A model generated the notes under the pieces. That model had not been told where the DNA came from and did no database searches. It worked only from the letters and a program-made list of their open reading frames with translations. Position numbers and translations under genes: made by a program. Source: Baffinella frigidus (Eukaryota > Cryptophyceae > Cryptomonadales > Baffinellaceae). Taken from it: DNA of 21,474 nt. The first letter of the stretch is position 1. Each line of letters starts with the position of its first letter. The stretch is from positions 285,628 to 307,101 of the forward strand of contig MU646774.1 of assembly GCA_026770585.1 (NCBI GenBank), written 5' to 3'. Positions 1 to 11,453 of the stretch are shown here, in pieces.

Positions 1-570
1 AGGGTGTAGGTTTTAGGTTTTAGGGTTCAAAGGTTAGGAGTTAGGGTTGAGGATTTAGGATTAAGGATTTCGGGGGTAAGGTTTAGGGTTTAGAGTTTCA
101 TGTTTATGGTTCAGGATTTGGAATTTAGGGTTGAGGGTTGAGGGTTTATGGTTCAGGGGTTGGAATTTAGGGTTGAGGGTTGAGGGTTTATGGTTCAGGA
201 TTTAGGGTTTAGGTTTAAGGGTTTAGGGTTTAGGGTTTAAGATTTAGGGTTTAGGGGTTAAGGTTTAGGGTTTAGGGTTTAGGGGTTAGGGTTTAGGGTG
301 CAGAGTTTAGGGCTTAGGGTTTAGGTTTTAGGATTTAGGGTTTAGGGGTCAGGGGCTAGAGTTCAGGGTTTGGGATTCGGGGTTTAGGGTTTGGGATTCA
401 GGATGTAGGGTTGAGGGGTTAGGATGTAGGGTTTAGGGGTTAGGAATAAGGGTTTAGGGTTTAGGGTTTAGGGTGCATAGTTTGGGGTTTAGGGTTTAGG
501 GTTTAGGGGTAAGGGTTTATGGGTTAGGGGTTAGAGTTCAGGGTTTGGGGTTCGGGGATTAGGGTTTCAA
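1..570 (+). repeat. Degenerate TTTAGGG telomere-like repeat, left edge
   Basis: Seven-base units of TTTAGGG with variants TTTGGGG, TTCAGGG and TTGAGGG; no coding islands seen. It is probably intronic on the minus strand. Confidence 0.9.
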
Positions 571-571
571 C

Positions 572-614
572 CCTGATATGTCAGTGCGACGACGCAGGAT
601 TGGTAGGTTGACGC
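572..614 (-). CDS. Possible exon: ASTYQSCVVALTYQ
   Basis: A 43-nt minus-strand island between acceptor CCTAACCAG| and donor |GTTGAAAC. Phase 0 reads ASTYQSCVVALTYQ plus G. It is flanked by telomere-like repeat exactly as the firm exons are. It could belong to the membrane domain, but the match is too short to prove it. Confidence 0.45.
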
Positions 615-819
615 CTGGTTAGGGGTTTTGGGTTTCGGGTTCAGGGTTTCGGGTTGAGGGTTTGGGGTTTAGGGTTGAGGATTTCGGGTTTCGGGTTTTG
701 GGTTTCGGGTTTCCGGTTTCGGGGTTCGGGTTTCGGGTTTCTGGTTTCGGGTTCAGGGTTTCAGGTTTTGGGTTTTGGGTTTCGGGTTCAGGCTTTCGGG
801 TTTCGGGTTTTGGGTTAAC
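615..819 (+). repeat. TTTCGGG-variant telomere-like repeat
   Basis: The units are mainly TTTCGGG and TTCCGGG. The open frame rich in Gly, Phe, Val and Ser here is only a translation of the repeat. Confidence 0.88.
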
Positions 820-851
820 CGTTGTGTCGGTGCCGCAGCCGTCAAACTCCC
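820..851 (-). CDS. Possible exon: EFDGCGTDTT
   Basis: A 32-nt minus-strand island between CTAACCCAG| and |GTTAACCC. In phase 1 it reads EFDGCGTDTT and ends in phase 0, matching the next island. The function is unrecognised. Confidence 0.4.
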
Positions 852-1140
852 CTGGGTTAGGGTTTATTGTTCATTGTTTCTTGTTCAGTGATGATTGTTT
901 ACTCTTCAGTGTTTAGTGTTTCGGGGTTAGACGCTACGCCGAATTTATCGGGATTGAGTGGTTGAGGTCTAGGGTTCAGGGTTTAGGGGTGAGTGTTTAG
1001 GGTTTGGGGTTTGGGGTTTGGGGGTTGGGGTTGGGGGTTTGGGGTTTGGGGTTGGGGGTTTGGGGTTGGAGGTTTAGGGGTTAGGGTTTGAGAATTAGGG
1101 CTTAGGTTTTAGGGTTTAGAGATTAGGATTTGGGGTTTAG
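852..1140 (+). repeat. TTTAGGG/TTTGGGG tract
   Basis: Repeat interrupted at 890-965 by short unique sequence in which I can define no exon. A second piece, 1296-1388, follows a short GAAGAA run at 1278-1291. Confidence 0.8.
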
Positions 1141-1181
1141 CCGTAAGTCGGAGACGGTAGCCAGGTGTGCTACTCTAGGAC

Positions 1182-1208
1182 GGTCTTAGGATGTCTGTAA
1201 GTGAGATC
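1182..1208 (-). CDS. Possible exon: DLTYRHPKT
   Basis: This non-repetitive island has acceptor ATAACCAG| and a possible donor |GTCCTAG on the minus strand. Phase 0 gives DLTYRHPKT, and all three frames meet stops if read further. It is the next island after exon 34, but neither family match nor phase continuity with the next island is convincing. Confidence 0.3.
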
Positions 1209-1509
1209 CTGGTTATCTGTCAAGGGCGAACGGTGCGTAGTTAGTAGTTGATCACTTTTTGAGAGGTTGGAGGTTAATAAAGAAGAAGAAGAGAGACTTT
1301 AGAGTTTTGGGGTTTAGGTTTTAGGGTTGAGGTTTTGGGGTTTGAGGTTGAGGGTTTAAGGTTGAGGGTTTGGGGTTTGGAGACTAGGGGCTACCTGGTA
1401 CCCCGTTTGCCACGCCAAAGTCAAATCGTCCACTTAAAAACGATCTCGCGTGTGTATGCTGAACAGTAGGGGTAGGGGGGGACGACGAGCACTGCTCCAT
1501 ACACCTCAC

Positions 1510-1544
1510 AGAAAGAACAGCGTGGTCCCTTAGTGGGGGCACTC
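1510..1544 (-). CDS. ABCA exon 34: VPPLRDHAVLS
   Basis: Minus-strand exon of 35 nt, acceptor CTCACCCCAG|, donor |GTGAGG, phase 1 in and phase 0 out, encoding VPPLRDHAVLS after completing Gly. It resembles the PPxLLRVPRSVN segment ahead of the second helix in plant ABCA proteins. Good splice sites and matching phase support it, but the match is short. Confidence 0.62.
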
Positions 1545-4500
1545 CTGGGGTGAGGTGCAACACCCACAGAAGCACGTCGAGTTTAAGGATTGGGGTTGAG
1601 GCTTCAGGCAGCGTGCTAGACTGCGGCAAAAACAAGCAGTGGGGGTACGGAACGCGCGGTTGGTTTCCATTTTTGTTGTTTCATAGAAGAAATCAGAGGA
1701 GAACTTACTATGGCATAGGAAATTGTACGTATGAATCCTAATTAAATCAAGCACCCCCCTCAACGATCCTGGGGGGTTACCTGGCACCCCGTTTGCCACG
1801 ACTCCTGCGGTACGGAACGCGCGTAGGGCACGTTCCGCCCCCCCGCCCCCCCCCCCGCGCGCGCTCTCTCTCTCTCTCTCTCTCTCCCTCCCTCTCTCGC
1901 GCTCTCTCTCTCTCCCTCTCTCTCCCTCTCCCTCGTACCTGGGATCCCGTTGGCCACGACTTCTGCGATCGCCGCTTCGAATGCCACCCCCAAACCAGGT
2001 CGTCCAAGCTCATCGGACCCCTTCATAGATTCTATCTCAGAAACTGTCCATCTAAACTATTTCTGGTACACATCGAAGGGTTTTAAAACTCGAAATGTAT
2101 AGAATGGCTCCACGCCCCACTGAAATCTGAGATATAATCTATGGACAGACGCGATGAAATGCATGCGCCATCGCTCTCCAGGTTCCACACCAGGGTTTTT
2201 TGAAATTAAATTATCTATTTAAAATCGCCAAGTAGTACCTGTAAAGCATTCCTGGTAGGAAGTTAGGGGTTACCTGGGACCCCGTTTGCCACGACTTGTG
2301 CGATCGCCGCTTCGTATGCCGCCTGATGTTTCAGTCGACGTGTTGACTTAGGCTTCAGGGTTTAGGGTTCAGGAGTTAGGGTCTAGGGTTTAGGGTTTCT
2401 GGGGTCTGGTTTCTGGTTTCGAGTTTAAAGATGAGCGTTTCGGGTTTCTGGTTTCGGGTTTCTTGTTTCGGGTTTGCAGCCTGGTTTAGGGTTTTGGGTT
2501 TCGGGTGGGTTTAGGGTGGGTTTGGGGTTTCGGGTGATTTTCTGGTTTCGTGTTTCGACATTGGTATGCAGCCGAGCCGGGGTTTGGGATTCGTCTTTAG
2601 GGTGAGTTTAAGGTTTAGAGTGAGTTTAGGGTTTGGAGTGTAGAGTTTAGGGTTCAGGGTGAATTTTGGGGGTTAGGGTGAGTTTTGGATTTCGGGTTTC
2701 GGGTTTCTTGTTTGGGGATTGGTTTCGGATTTCGAGTTGCGGGTTGGGGTTGAAGTTTATGGATTGGGGTTTAGGGTTTACCTTGGTGTGCGCAGGGTTC
2801 GCGGTCCACACGTTAAATCCGGGAACGAAGGTGCCGTTGAAAAACGCCTGGTTGGGGTTTAGATTTTAGGGTTTAGGGATGCCAGAAACAATACAACTGC
2901 CGCCCTATCCTGCCAACCGACGCCCCATTCTGTCAACTGCCGCCCTATCCTGCCAACCGCCGCCATATCCTACCACCTGCCGCCCTGTCCTGCCAACCGC
3001 CGCCATATCCTACCAACTGCCGCCCTATCCTGCCAACCGCGGCCCTATCCTGCCAACCGCTGCCCTATCCTGCCAACCGCCGCCCTATCCTGTGCCAACT
3101 ACTGCCGTATCCTGCCAAATACCGCCCTGACCTGTGAGCCAGATTGGACGAACAGACGTTTGGCAGGGAAGGAAAGTGCCGTTGAAGAACTCAGGGGGGG
3201 GGTTCAAGGTTTTGGGTTCAGGGTTTGAATTGTATGGTTTAGGAGTTAGGTTTCAGGATTTGGGGTCCAGGGTAAAGGGTTTAGAGTTTAGGGTTCAGGG
3301 TTCAGGGTTGAGGGTTTAAGGTTTAGGGTTTAGGTTTTGGGGTTTGGGGTGTGGGGTTTAGGGTTTAGGGTTGAGGGTTTAGGGTTTGGAATTGAGGGTT
3401 CAGGGTTTAGGGTTCAGGGATTAGGGTTCAGGGTTTAGGGTTCAGGGTCTAGGATTCAGGGTTTAGGGTTCAGGATTTAGGGTTCAGGGTTTAGGGTTCA
3501 GGGCTTAGGGTTCAGGGTTTAGGGTTCAGGGTGTGGGGTGTATTGTTGACCTGGGAATAGTCCACACAGCACGGGTCGTTGGAGCCCTGGCTCAGGGTTG
3601 AGGGTTTGGGGTTTAGGATTTGGGGTTTGGAATTTGGGGGTGAGGGGTTAGGGCGAGGGGTTAGGGTTTGGTGTTTGGTGTTTGGTGTTTAGGGTTTAGG
3701 GTTTAGGGTTTAGGGTTTAGGGTTGAGGGTTTGGACTTTAGGGTTTATGGTTGAGGGTTTAGGGTGTAGGGTTTAGAGTTCAGGGTTTCCGGGTTGGGGG
3801 TTGAGGATTAGGGTTTGGGGCGAGACAACCTGTCCCTGCTGAATAAGTTTGCACATGGCTTCCTGATGCGTCCTGGTTTGGGGTTTGGGGTTTGGGATTT
3901 AGATTTTGGGGTTTAGGGTTTGGGGTTTGGGGTTTGGGGGTTGGGGTTTGGGGTTTGAGGTTTGGGGCTTGAGGCTTGGGGTTTTGGTTTAGGGTTTGTT
4001 GTTTGGTGTTTGGTGTTTGGAGTTTGGAGTTTGGTGTTTGGAGTTTGGTGTTTGGTGTTTGGGGTTTGGAGTTTGGGGTTCGGGGTTTTGGGTTTACAAG
4101 TCCGACATGATGAATTCAAGGCGGTTGGAATTTGGCGCCTGGTTTAGGGTTTAGTGTTTAGTGTTTATGGTTTATGGTTTTGTGTGTAGGGTTTTGGGCT
4201 CAGGATTTCGGGTTTAGCCGAACGGGGGCAGGATAGGGCGGCAGCTGGGCCTCGGGTTTAGGTTTTAGTGTTTGGGGGTTGGGTTTTGGAACTTGGGGTT
4301 TTGAGTTTAGGGTTGCGGTTTTCTGGTTTTGAGTTTACAGTTGAGGGGTAAATAATGGCCTTGATGGTGTATTAAAGGGTTTATGAAAGGGTCTGGTGGT
4401 TTTATTAAAGGGCGAATGAAAGGGCCTTGTGGGTTTATTCAAGGGCAGGTCAGAGGCAACGCAATGTTTTGGGCTGACGGACTATTCTCAAGTTGACAGT

Positions 4501-7500
4501 CTGGGTGTGTGGTACACATCCGTCAACTTTGGAGTGAAAAGGGACCGAGGCGACGCATCCGATCTTCGGGACGTTGAGCACTTGCCACGTGTAGAAGTTC
4601 ATCGACTTGGCCAACTGCTTGGGATTGGTAGGATAGGGCGTCAGTTGGGAGGATAGGGCGGCAGTTGGCGCAGAATAGGGCGTCAGTTGGCGCAGGATAG
4701 GGCGACGGTTGGCGCAGGATAGGGCGGCAGTTGGAAGGATAGTGCGTCAGTTGGGAGGATAGGGCGTCAGTTGGCGTAGGATAGGGCGGCAGTTGGCTGG
4801 CACAGGATAGGACGTCAGTTGGCACAGGATAGACAGGATAGGACGGTAGTTGACAGGATAGGGCGTCAGTTGGCACAGGATAGGGTGTCAGTTGGGAGGA
4901 TAGGGCGTCAGTTGGCACAGGACAGGGCGGCAGTTAGCGCAGGATAGGGCGGCAGTTGGCACAGGATAGGGCGTCAGTTGGCAGGATAGGGCGTCAGTTG
5001 GGAGGATAAGGCGGCGGTTGACCGTATCCGTGACGTCGTTGAGGGCGTCTGTCGCAGAGTCTTTGGTGTACATCTTGTCCGCGACCTTGCTGGTCAGCAC
5101 CTGTTCCGAAGCGGTTGTCATAAGTTGTCATACCGATCTTAAGTTGTCATACCGACCATACGTTGTCATAACGATCATAAGCTGTCATACCGATCATAAG
5201 TTGACATACCGATCATAAGTTGTCATACCGAAGCGCCGCCAGCAGTTCCGAGGCGGGCTCGTTTCTGTGAGGCGCATACACTGTTGTATCTCTCAAACTA
5301 AGGCGTAAGGGCCTATCTAGGACCTGTATCAAGAGTAATGAAGAAGAAGAAGAAGAAGAAGAAGAGAAAGAAGAAGAAGAACCGCCGACGGTGAAATTTA
5401 TTTATATATTTTATAATAAAATTATTTTCAAAATACGACGTGTTCCGGCTCGAGGTTCGGGTTTGGGGTTTGGGGGTTAGGGACAAGGTTTTAGGGTCTA
5501 GGGTTTAGGGTTTAGGGTGTAGAGTGTAGAGTGTAGAGTTGAGGGTTTGTTTTAAACCTGTTTAGGGTTGAGGGTTTGTTTTGAACCGTTTAGGGTCTGT
5601 TTTAAACCTTGGTGTGGATGCTGCTGAGAAGGCTACGCGTCGCCGTCTTCCCCGGATATCCGGGAGTAACGTGATCATTTCCAATACAAAATTGAAGACA
5701 CTCCAATTCCCGTTCAAAAGTGTTCCCTGTAGTGTTTTGAGTGGGAGGGGATACGTTCTGTACCAGGAGAGGACTGCACAATAGATCTCCAGACTAACAA
5801 AAGATGTCAAGTCTATCTTTTCTACAGACCCCACGCCAGGTCATACGTCGAAATTTCATTTTACTACACGATCTTCGAGAAAAGTTGATTCTACCCGGGA
5901 AACACGCCAAAGGTGTTGTGAATTGGAGCCCTTGCCCTGCGTAATTTTAAATATATATATACCAGGATAAGGTACGTTGACACTTTTAGCGCAAAAGAGT
6001 GTGTGTATAAAATCCCCCTCATAACCTGGCGTGGATACAATAGATGTATAGCCTATCTTGGTAGGGATGATTACCTGGGTAATCATCCATACCACGACAT
6101 TTTCACGGGCAGTCACCTTATCCTTGCCCGTGAAAATGACGGGGGTCTTCGATCTGAAGTCGGTGTGCGGGGTCTGCCGCATGTCCGGCTGCTTCGGCCT
6201 GAATACGGCGGTAGATGGCGCAGGATAGGGCGTCAGTTGGGTGGTTACGGCGGTAGTTGGCAGGATAGGGCGGTAGTTGGCAGGATACGGCGGTAATTGG
6301 CACAGGATAGGGCGTCGGTTGGCACCGGACAGGGCGGCAGTTGGCAGGATAGGGCGGCCGTTGGCAGGATAGGGCGGTAGTTGGCACAGGATAGGGCGGC
6401 AGTTGGCACAGGATAGGGCGGCAGTTGGCACAAGATAGGGCGGCAGTTGGCAAGATAGGACGTCAGTTGGAACGTGTAGGGTTTAGGGTTTAGGGTTTAG
6501 GGTTTAGGATTTAGGGTTTGGGGTTTAGTGTTGATGGTTTATGGTTTATGGTTTAGGGTTTAGAGTTTGAGGTTCACCCGATTGTGAAAGGGCAGAAGGC
6601 AAACTGGAAGCCAACCTGGTTTAGGGTTTGGGTCTTAGGGGTTAGGGTTTAGAGTTTGGGGTTTAGGGTTTAGGGTTTAGGGTTTAGGGTTAAGGGTGTG
6701 TGGTTTAGGGTTTAAGGTTTTAGGGTTAAGGGTTTATGGTTTAGGGTTTGGGGTTTAGGGTGCAGGGTTTAGGGTTTAGGGCTTGGTGGAAGCCAACCGA
6801 GTACTGCATCTGGAAGCATTCCGTGTTGCCTGGATTGGTTTAGGGTTTTGGGTTTAGGGTTTAGGGTGTAGGGTGTAGGGTTTAGGTTTAGGTTCAGGGT
6901 TTAGGGTTTAGGGTTTAGGTTGTAGGGTGTAGGGTGTAGGGTGTAGTGTTCAGGGTGTAGGGTTCGGTTCGTGTTGCCTGGTTAGGGTTTGGGCATTTTC
7001 TGGTTCATGGTGTTGGGGTCAGGTTAAGGGTTTAGGGTTTGGCGTTTAAGGTTGAGGGTGTAGGGTTTAGGGTTGATGAGTGAAGGTTGAGGGCTCAGGA
7101 AGTGCCTTTGCCGCCACATGTCTTCATTATCTTCTTGCACTCAATCCATGGGTCATCGTCGAATCTGGGTTGCGGTTTGGAGTTGAGTGTTTAGTGTTTA
7201 GTGTTGAGAATTGGGGGTTTATGGTTTATGGTTTAAAGTTTAGGGTTTAGGGTTCTGGGTTTGGAATTTAGGGTTCAGTGTTTAGTGTTTAGGGTTTAGG
7301 GTGGAAGAAGAATACAACCGACGCCCTGGCCTGCCAACCGACGCCCTATCCTGTGCCAACTGACGCCACATCATACCAACTGACGCCCTATCTTGTGCTA
7401 CCTGACGCCCTATCCTGCCAACTGACGCCCTATCCTGTGCCAACTGACGCCCTATCCTGCCAACCACCGCCCTATCCTGTGCCAACTGACGCCCTATCCT

Positions 7501-10500
7501 GCCAACTGCCGCCGTATCCTGTGCTAACTGACGCCCTATCCTGCCAACTGCTGCCCTATCTTGTGCCAACTGACGCCCTATCCTGCCAACTACCGCCCTA
7601 TCCTGTGCCAACTGACGCCCTATCCTGCCAACTACCGCCCTATCCTGTGCTAACTGACGCCCTATCCTGCCAACTGCCGCCCTATCCTGTGCTAACTGCC
7701 GCCCTATCCTGCCAACTGCCGCCCTATCCTGCCAACTGCCGCCCTATCCTCCCAACGGCCGCCCTATCCTGCCTACTGCCGCCCTATCCTCCCAACCGCC
7801 GCCCTATTCTGTGGCATCTCACTGTTCGATGACGGCCTGGCGCTGGAGGGCGCCGTCGACGGTGGAGTTATCGTAGAAGAAAAAGTCCGCGCAGTCCTGC
7901 CGTTTCGTACCAGCGCGTCCTTTTAGGTTGTAAATTAGTACGAGCACGTCCTTTTAGGTTGTGAATTAGTACCACGGGGTATTTTAAAACACTTTAATCG
8001 TGGTGGATTTGAGGGCGCGTTGTCGTGAAAGAAGAAGTCCGCGCAGTCCTGCACATGATAAAGCGATGGTGGGAAATGTTGGCCGTTTTTCGGTTTGCTG
8101 ATTTGCCGGTTTGCTCATTTCATTTGAATCAAAAGTAGACTAAAACCCTTTCAAAACGCACCGTTTCGAGAATTCTGGTACAAATGAAATGAGCAAACGG
8201 TCAAAGCAGCAACCCAAAAAGCGGCCAACAATTCCCACCATCGCTCTAGGGCGTCAGTTGGCGCAGGAAAGGGCGTCAGTTGGCAGGATAGGGCGTCAGT
8301 TGACAGGATAGGGCGTCAGTTGGCAGTGGATAGGGCGTCAGTTGGCACATGATAGGGCGTCATTTGGCATTATAGGGCGGGGATAGGGCATCAGTTGCCA
8401 GAGCTGGCAGCTGGATGTAGCTGTCTGCAAAGTCGTCTTTTCCTTGGGTCCGGCGAACGTATTCAAAAGTCACTTTGGTACCAGAAATTTCTGATATCCT
8501 TTGGAAATTGGCCGTTTCCCAGAACAAATAATAGAGGGACCCAGACCTGGCCGCTGCAGCAGATGTCTGCAAAGTCGGAACGGTTTGCAGGGATTCGGGG
8601 AGTGCGGCCAGTTCACACATTTTTACCACGGATCGGCCACTTTTGGGAAAACAATCATTGATTCCGGTGGCGAATTAACTTTTGGCAGGGAGACCTGGCC
8701 GCTGCAGTAGACGTCTGCAAAGTCGTCCTTGGGGCCACAGTACGGGCACCGCACGAAGTTCCTGTTTCGGGTAGGGACGTCAGTTGCCAGGACCCGTCTC
8801 GCAAGGCCAGAGGCAACACACGCTGCGATCAAACCTGAGTTCATTGACCCTTCACATCAGTCAACTAGAGGCTCGCGACCTGGCCCATGGCCGAGGCTCG
8901 CTACCTGTCTGACCGAGGCGCACGAAGTTCGTGTGTCGGGTGTCGGGGTTTGACTTTTGCAACCATCCACATTTGCAGGTACAGGGGTAGCTGCACCGTT
9001 TCCCGGGGAAACCTATTTTTCTTTCGTTTGATGACAATGAAAATTACTACACAATTCGTTCTTACTTGTAATGTTAAAGAATGTATGTAGTAATTTTCAT
9101 TGCCATCAAATGAGAGAAAAATAGGGTTCCCCAAATAAACCGCTCGGGCCTATCGCGCCCCAAGCGCTTTTGAAGGGCCAGCTCCTTATATCTGTGTGCT
9201 CCGTGTCCAGACCCACCTACCAGGCACGCCAGTATGGGCACCGCACAAAGTTCCTGTTTCGGGTTTCGGGTTTAGGGGTTCGGGTTTCGGGTTTCGGGTT
9301 TCGGGTTCCGGGTTCCGGGTTTGAGGTTTCGGGTTTCGGTTTTCGGTTTTTGGTTTTCGGGTTTCGGGTTTCGGGTTTCGGGTTCCGGGTTTCGGGTTTC
9401 GGGTTTCGGGTTCCGGGTTCGGCGGAGCTGGCTCCTCCACACGAGGATACCCAAGCACCCTTTTAAAATATCGATTGAAGGTGATATGTACGGAGTTGGT
9501 AACGTGTCCCAGAAAAAATTGGGGCGACACGTGACCAAACGTATGAAATTACCACACATTGGCTCACTTGTACAGCCCACCGGGTTTTAAAGAGGGTGCT
9601 TGATCAGCCTCGTGCGGCTCACTGGTTGAGGAAGAGGCTTTTGATTAAGAGCTGCAGAACCTGGTCTCCACACGAGGCTATCTTGTTCCCCTTTTTACAT
9701 GTTGGTTTTACGGTTTTGTGGGGAGTTGGTCACGTGTCGACCGGTTCAAGCGGTCGACACGTGACCAACCCAACAAAAAATTACTACACGACTGATAAAT
9801 TGTGATCTTTTGGATGTTCCAAAAGGGTGCTTGATTAGCCTAGAGTGGTGCACCGGTTGAGGAAGAGNNNNNNNNNNNNNNNNNNNNNNNNNNNNNNNNN
9901 NNNNNNNNNNNNNNNNGGGGGTTGGTGGTTTGGTGGTTTGGTGGTTTGGGGTTTGGGGTTTGGGGTGTGGGGTTTGGGGGTTAGGGTTTAGGGTTTAGGG
10001 TTGGGACCGTGCAGAAGAGCGGCACGAGGAGGAGGCAGCAGTTTGATGTCAATATTTGACATCAAATTTAGTTTGAGTGAAAACATTGGTTAGCAGTGCA
10101 TGTCCGCAAAGTCAGACGGGTTAGCAGGAATGCAGCAATTGCGGCCAGTTCACACATTTGTACCACGGATCGGCCACTTCTGGAAAAAACAATAATTGAT
10201 TCCGGTGGCAGATTCACTTTTGAGGACCGTGAGGAAGAGCGGCACGAGAAGGAGGCAGCAGTTTGCGGCACGCCGCTTCCCCTGGTTTTGGGTTTAGGGT
10301 TTAGGGTTTATGGTTTGGGGTTTGGGGTTTAGGGTTTAGGGTTTGGGGTTTAGGGTTTAGGGTTTGGGGTTTAGGGTTTGAGGGTTTGGGTTTTTGTTTT
10401 TGTTTTGTTTTTTTGTTTTGTTTAGGGTTTAGGGTTTAGGGTTTAGGGTTTAGTGTTTAGTGTTTAGTGTTTAGGGTTTAGTGTTTGAGGTTGAGGGTTT

Positions 10501-11414
10501 GGGGTTTAAGGTTTAGGGTTTAGGGTTTGGGGTTTGGGGTTGAGGATTGAGGGTTTGGGGTTGAAAGAATGCTCGGTCAGTGGGGAGGATCCTGAGGCCA
10601 GTTCAGGCATGAAACCTGTACACAAGATAGCATAAAAGAAGGGCAGATTCTGGTATGTTCCGAAATGAAATCAGGATCCGCTGCGCGTTAATCTGCGTAA
10701 ATGTATTGTAGAACTCGGGTTGGCTTGGATTTTTTCAGGGTCGGTTCGGGCGGAAATCTGACGAAAATGCGCCGCTCTGTGTCATCTTATGCATAAGATA
10801 GCATAAAACTTCATTTAAGCCAGCCATCTAACAGAATGATCTGAAATTTGGAATTGCCCGACTCCGACCCAAAATCTACGCCAACTTGAATTCTACAATA
10901 TTGATGAATTGCTTTCCGGTAACAAAAATTACTACTCAATCGGGTCAAACTAGTAATAGCAGAGCATTTGTGTAGTCAATTTTGTTGCTTCAAAAGCAAT
11001 TAATCAACACTTTACCGGCGTAGAGGATGGCAGCAGAAACCGGCTATAGGGCGTCTGTTGGCAGGATAGGGCGTCAGTTGGCAGGATAGGGCGGCAGTTG
11101 GTACAAGATAGGGCGTCAGTTGGCAGGATAGGGCGTCAGTTGGCACAGGATAGGGTGGCAGTTGAGACCTGAAACGTGAGGTTCTTCAGAACAGGACGTT
11201 GGACTGTGAGAAGAAATAGGTCTGCAAAAGTCGTCCTTGGGTCCGACAAACGTACTCAAACGTCAATTTGGTATCAACAATTCCCGACGTCTCTGTAAAA
11301 GTAACCGAATCCCAAAAAAAACAATAGATGGACCCATACCTGGCCTGAACCCTAAACCCTCAACCCTAAACCTCAAACTCTAAACTCTAAACCCTAAACC
11401 TCAAACTATAAACC

Positions 11415-11453
<39 letters not shown>

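Noticed and set aside
1-570. Chromosome end (true telomere)
   Set aside because: The repeat is degenerate, recurs through the whole window between exons, and the gene runs off both sides. It is interstitial.
662-916. Open frames of Gly-Phe-Arg-Val-Ser repeats here and at 9170-9590, 13998-14201 and 16061-16300
   Set aside because: They are translations of TTTCGGG/TTTGGGG heptamers, lack codon bias or conserved motifs, and lie in introns of the minus-strand gene.
1545-1620. Candidate helix exon reading STPILKLDVLLWVLHL
   Set aside because: Part is telomere-like repeat (CTCAACCCCAATCCTTAAAC), its phase conflicts with exon 33, and the adjacent exon 34 has better sites.
1760-2026. Arg/Glu-rich and Ser/Leu-rich open frames over the (CT)n tract
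   Set aside because: Low-complexity artefact, although the frame also crosses a genuine relic of exon 33.
5562-5834. Open frames on both strands around 5562-5834
   Set aside because: They overlap a GGATATCC element also found at 15728-15790 with no conserved frame.
7353-7832. Long Pro-Tyr-Cys-Leu repeat open frames at every minisatellite
   Set aside because: The open frames follow from a 42-bp period without stop codons. They occur on both strands and are not bounded by gene signals.
8360-8629. Minus-strand open frame of 89 residues over elements A and B
   Set aside because: It is a read-through of exon 21 relics and small elements. The related copy at 11222-11340 has stops.
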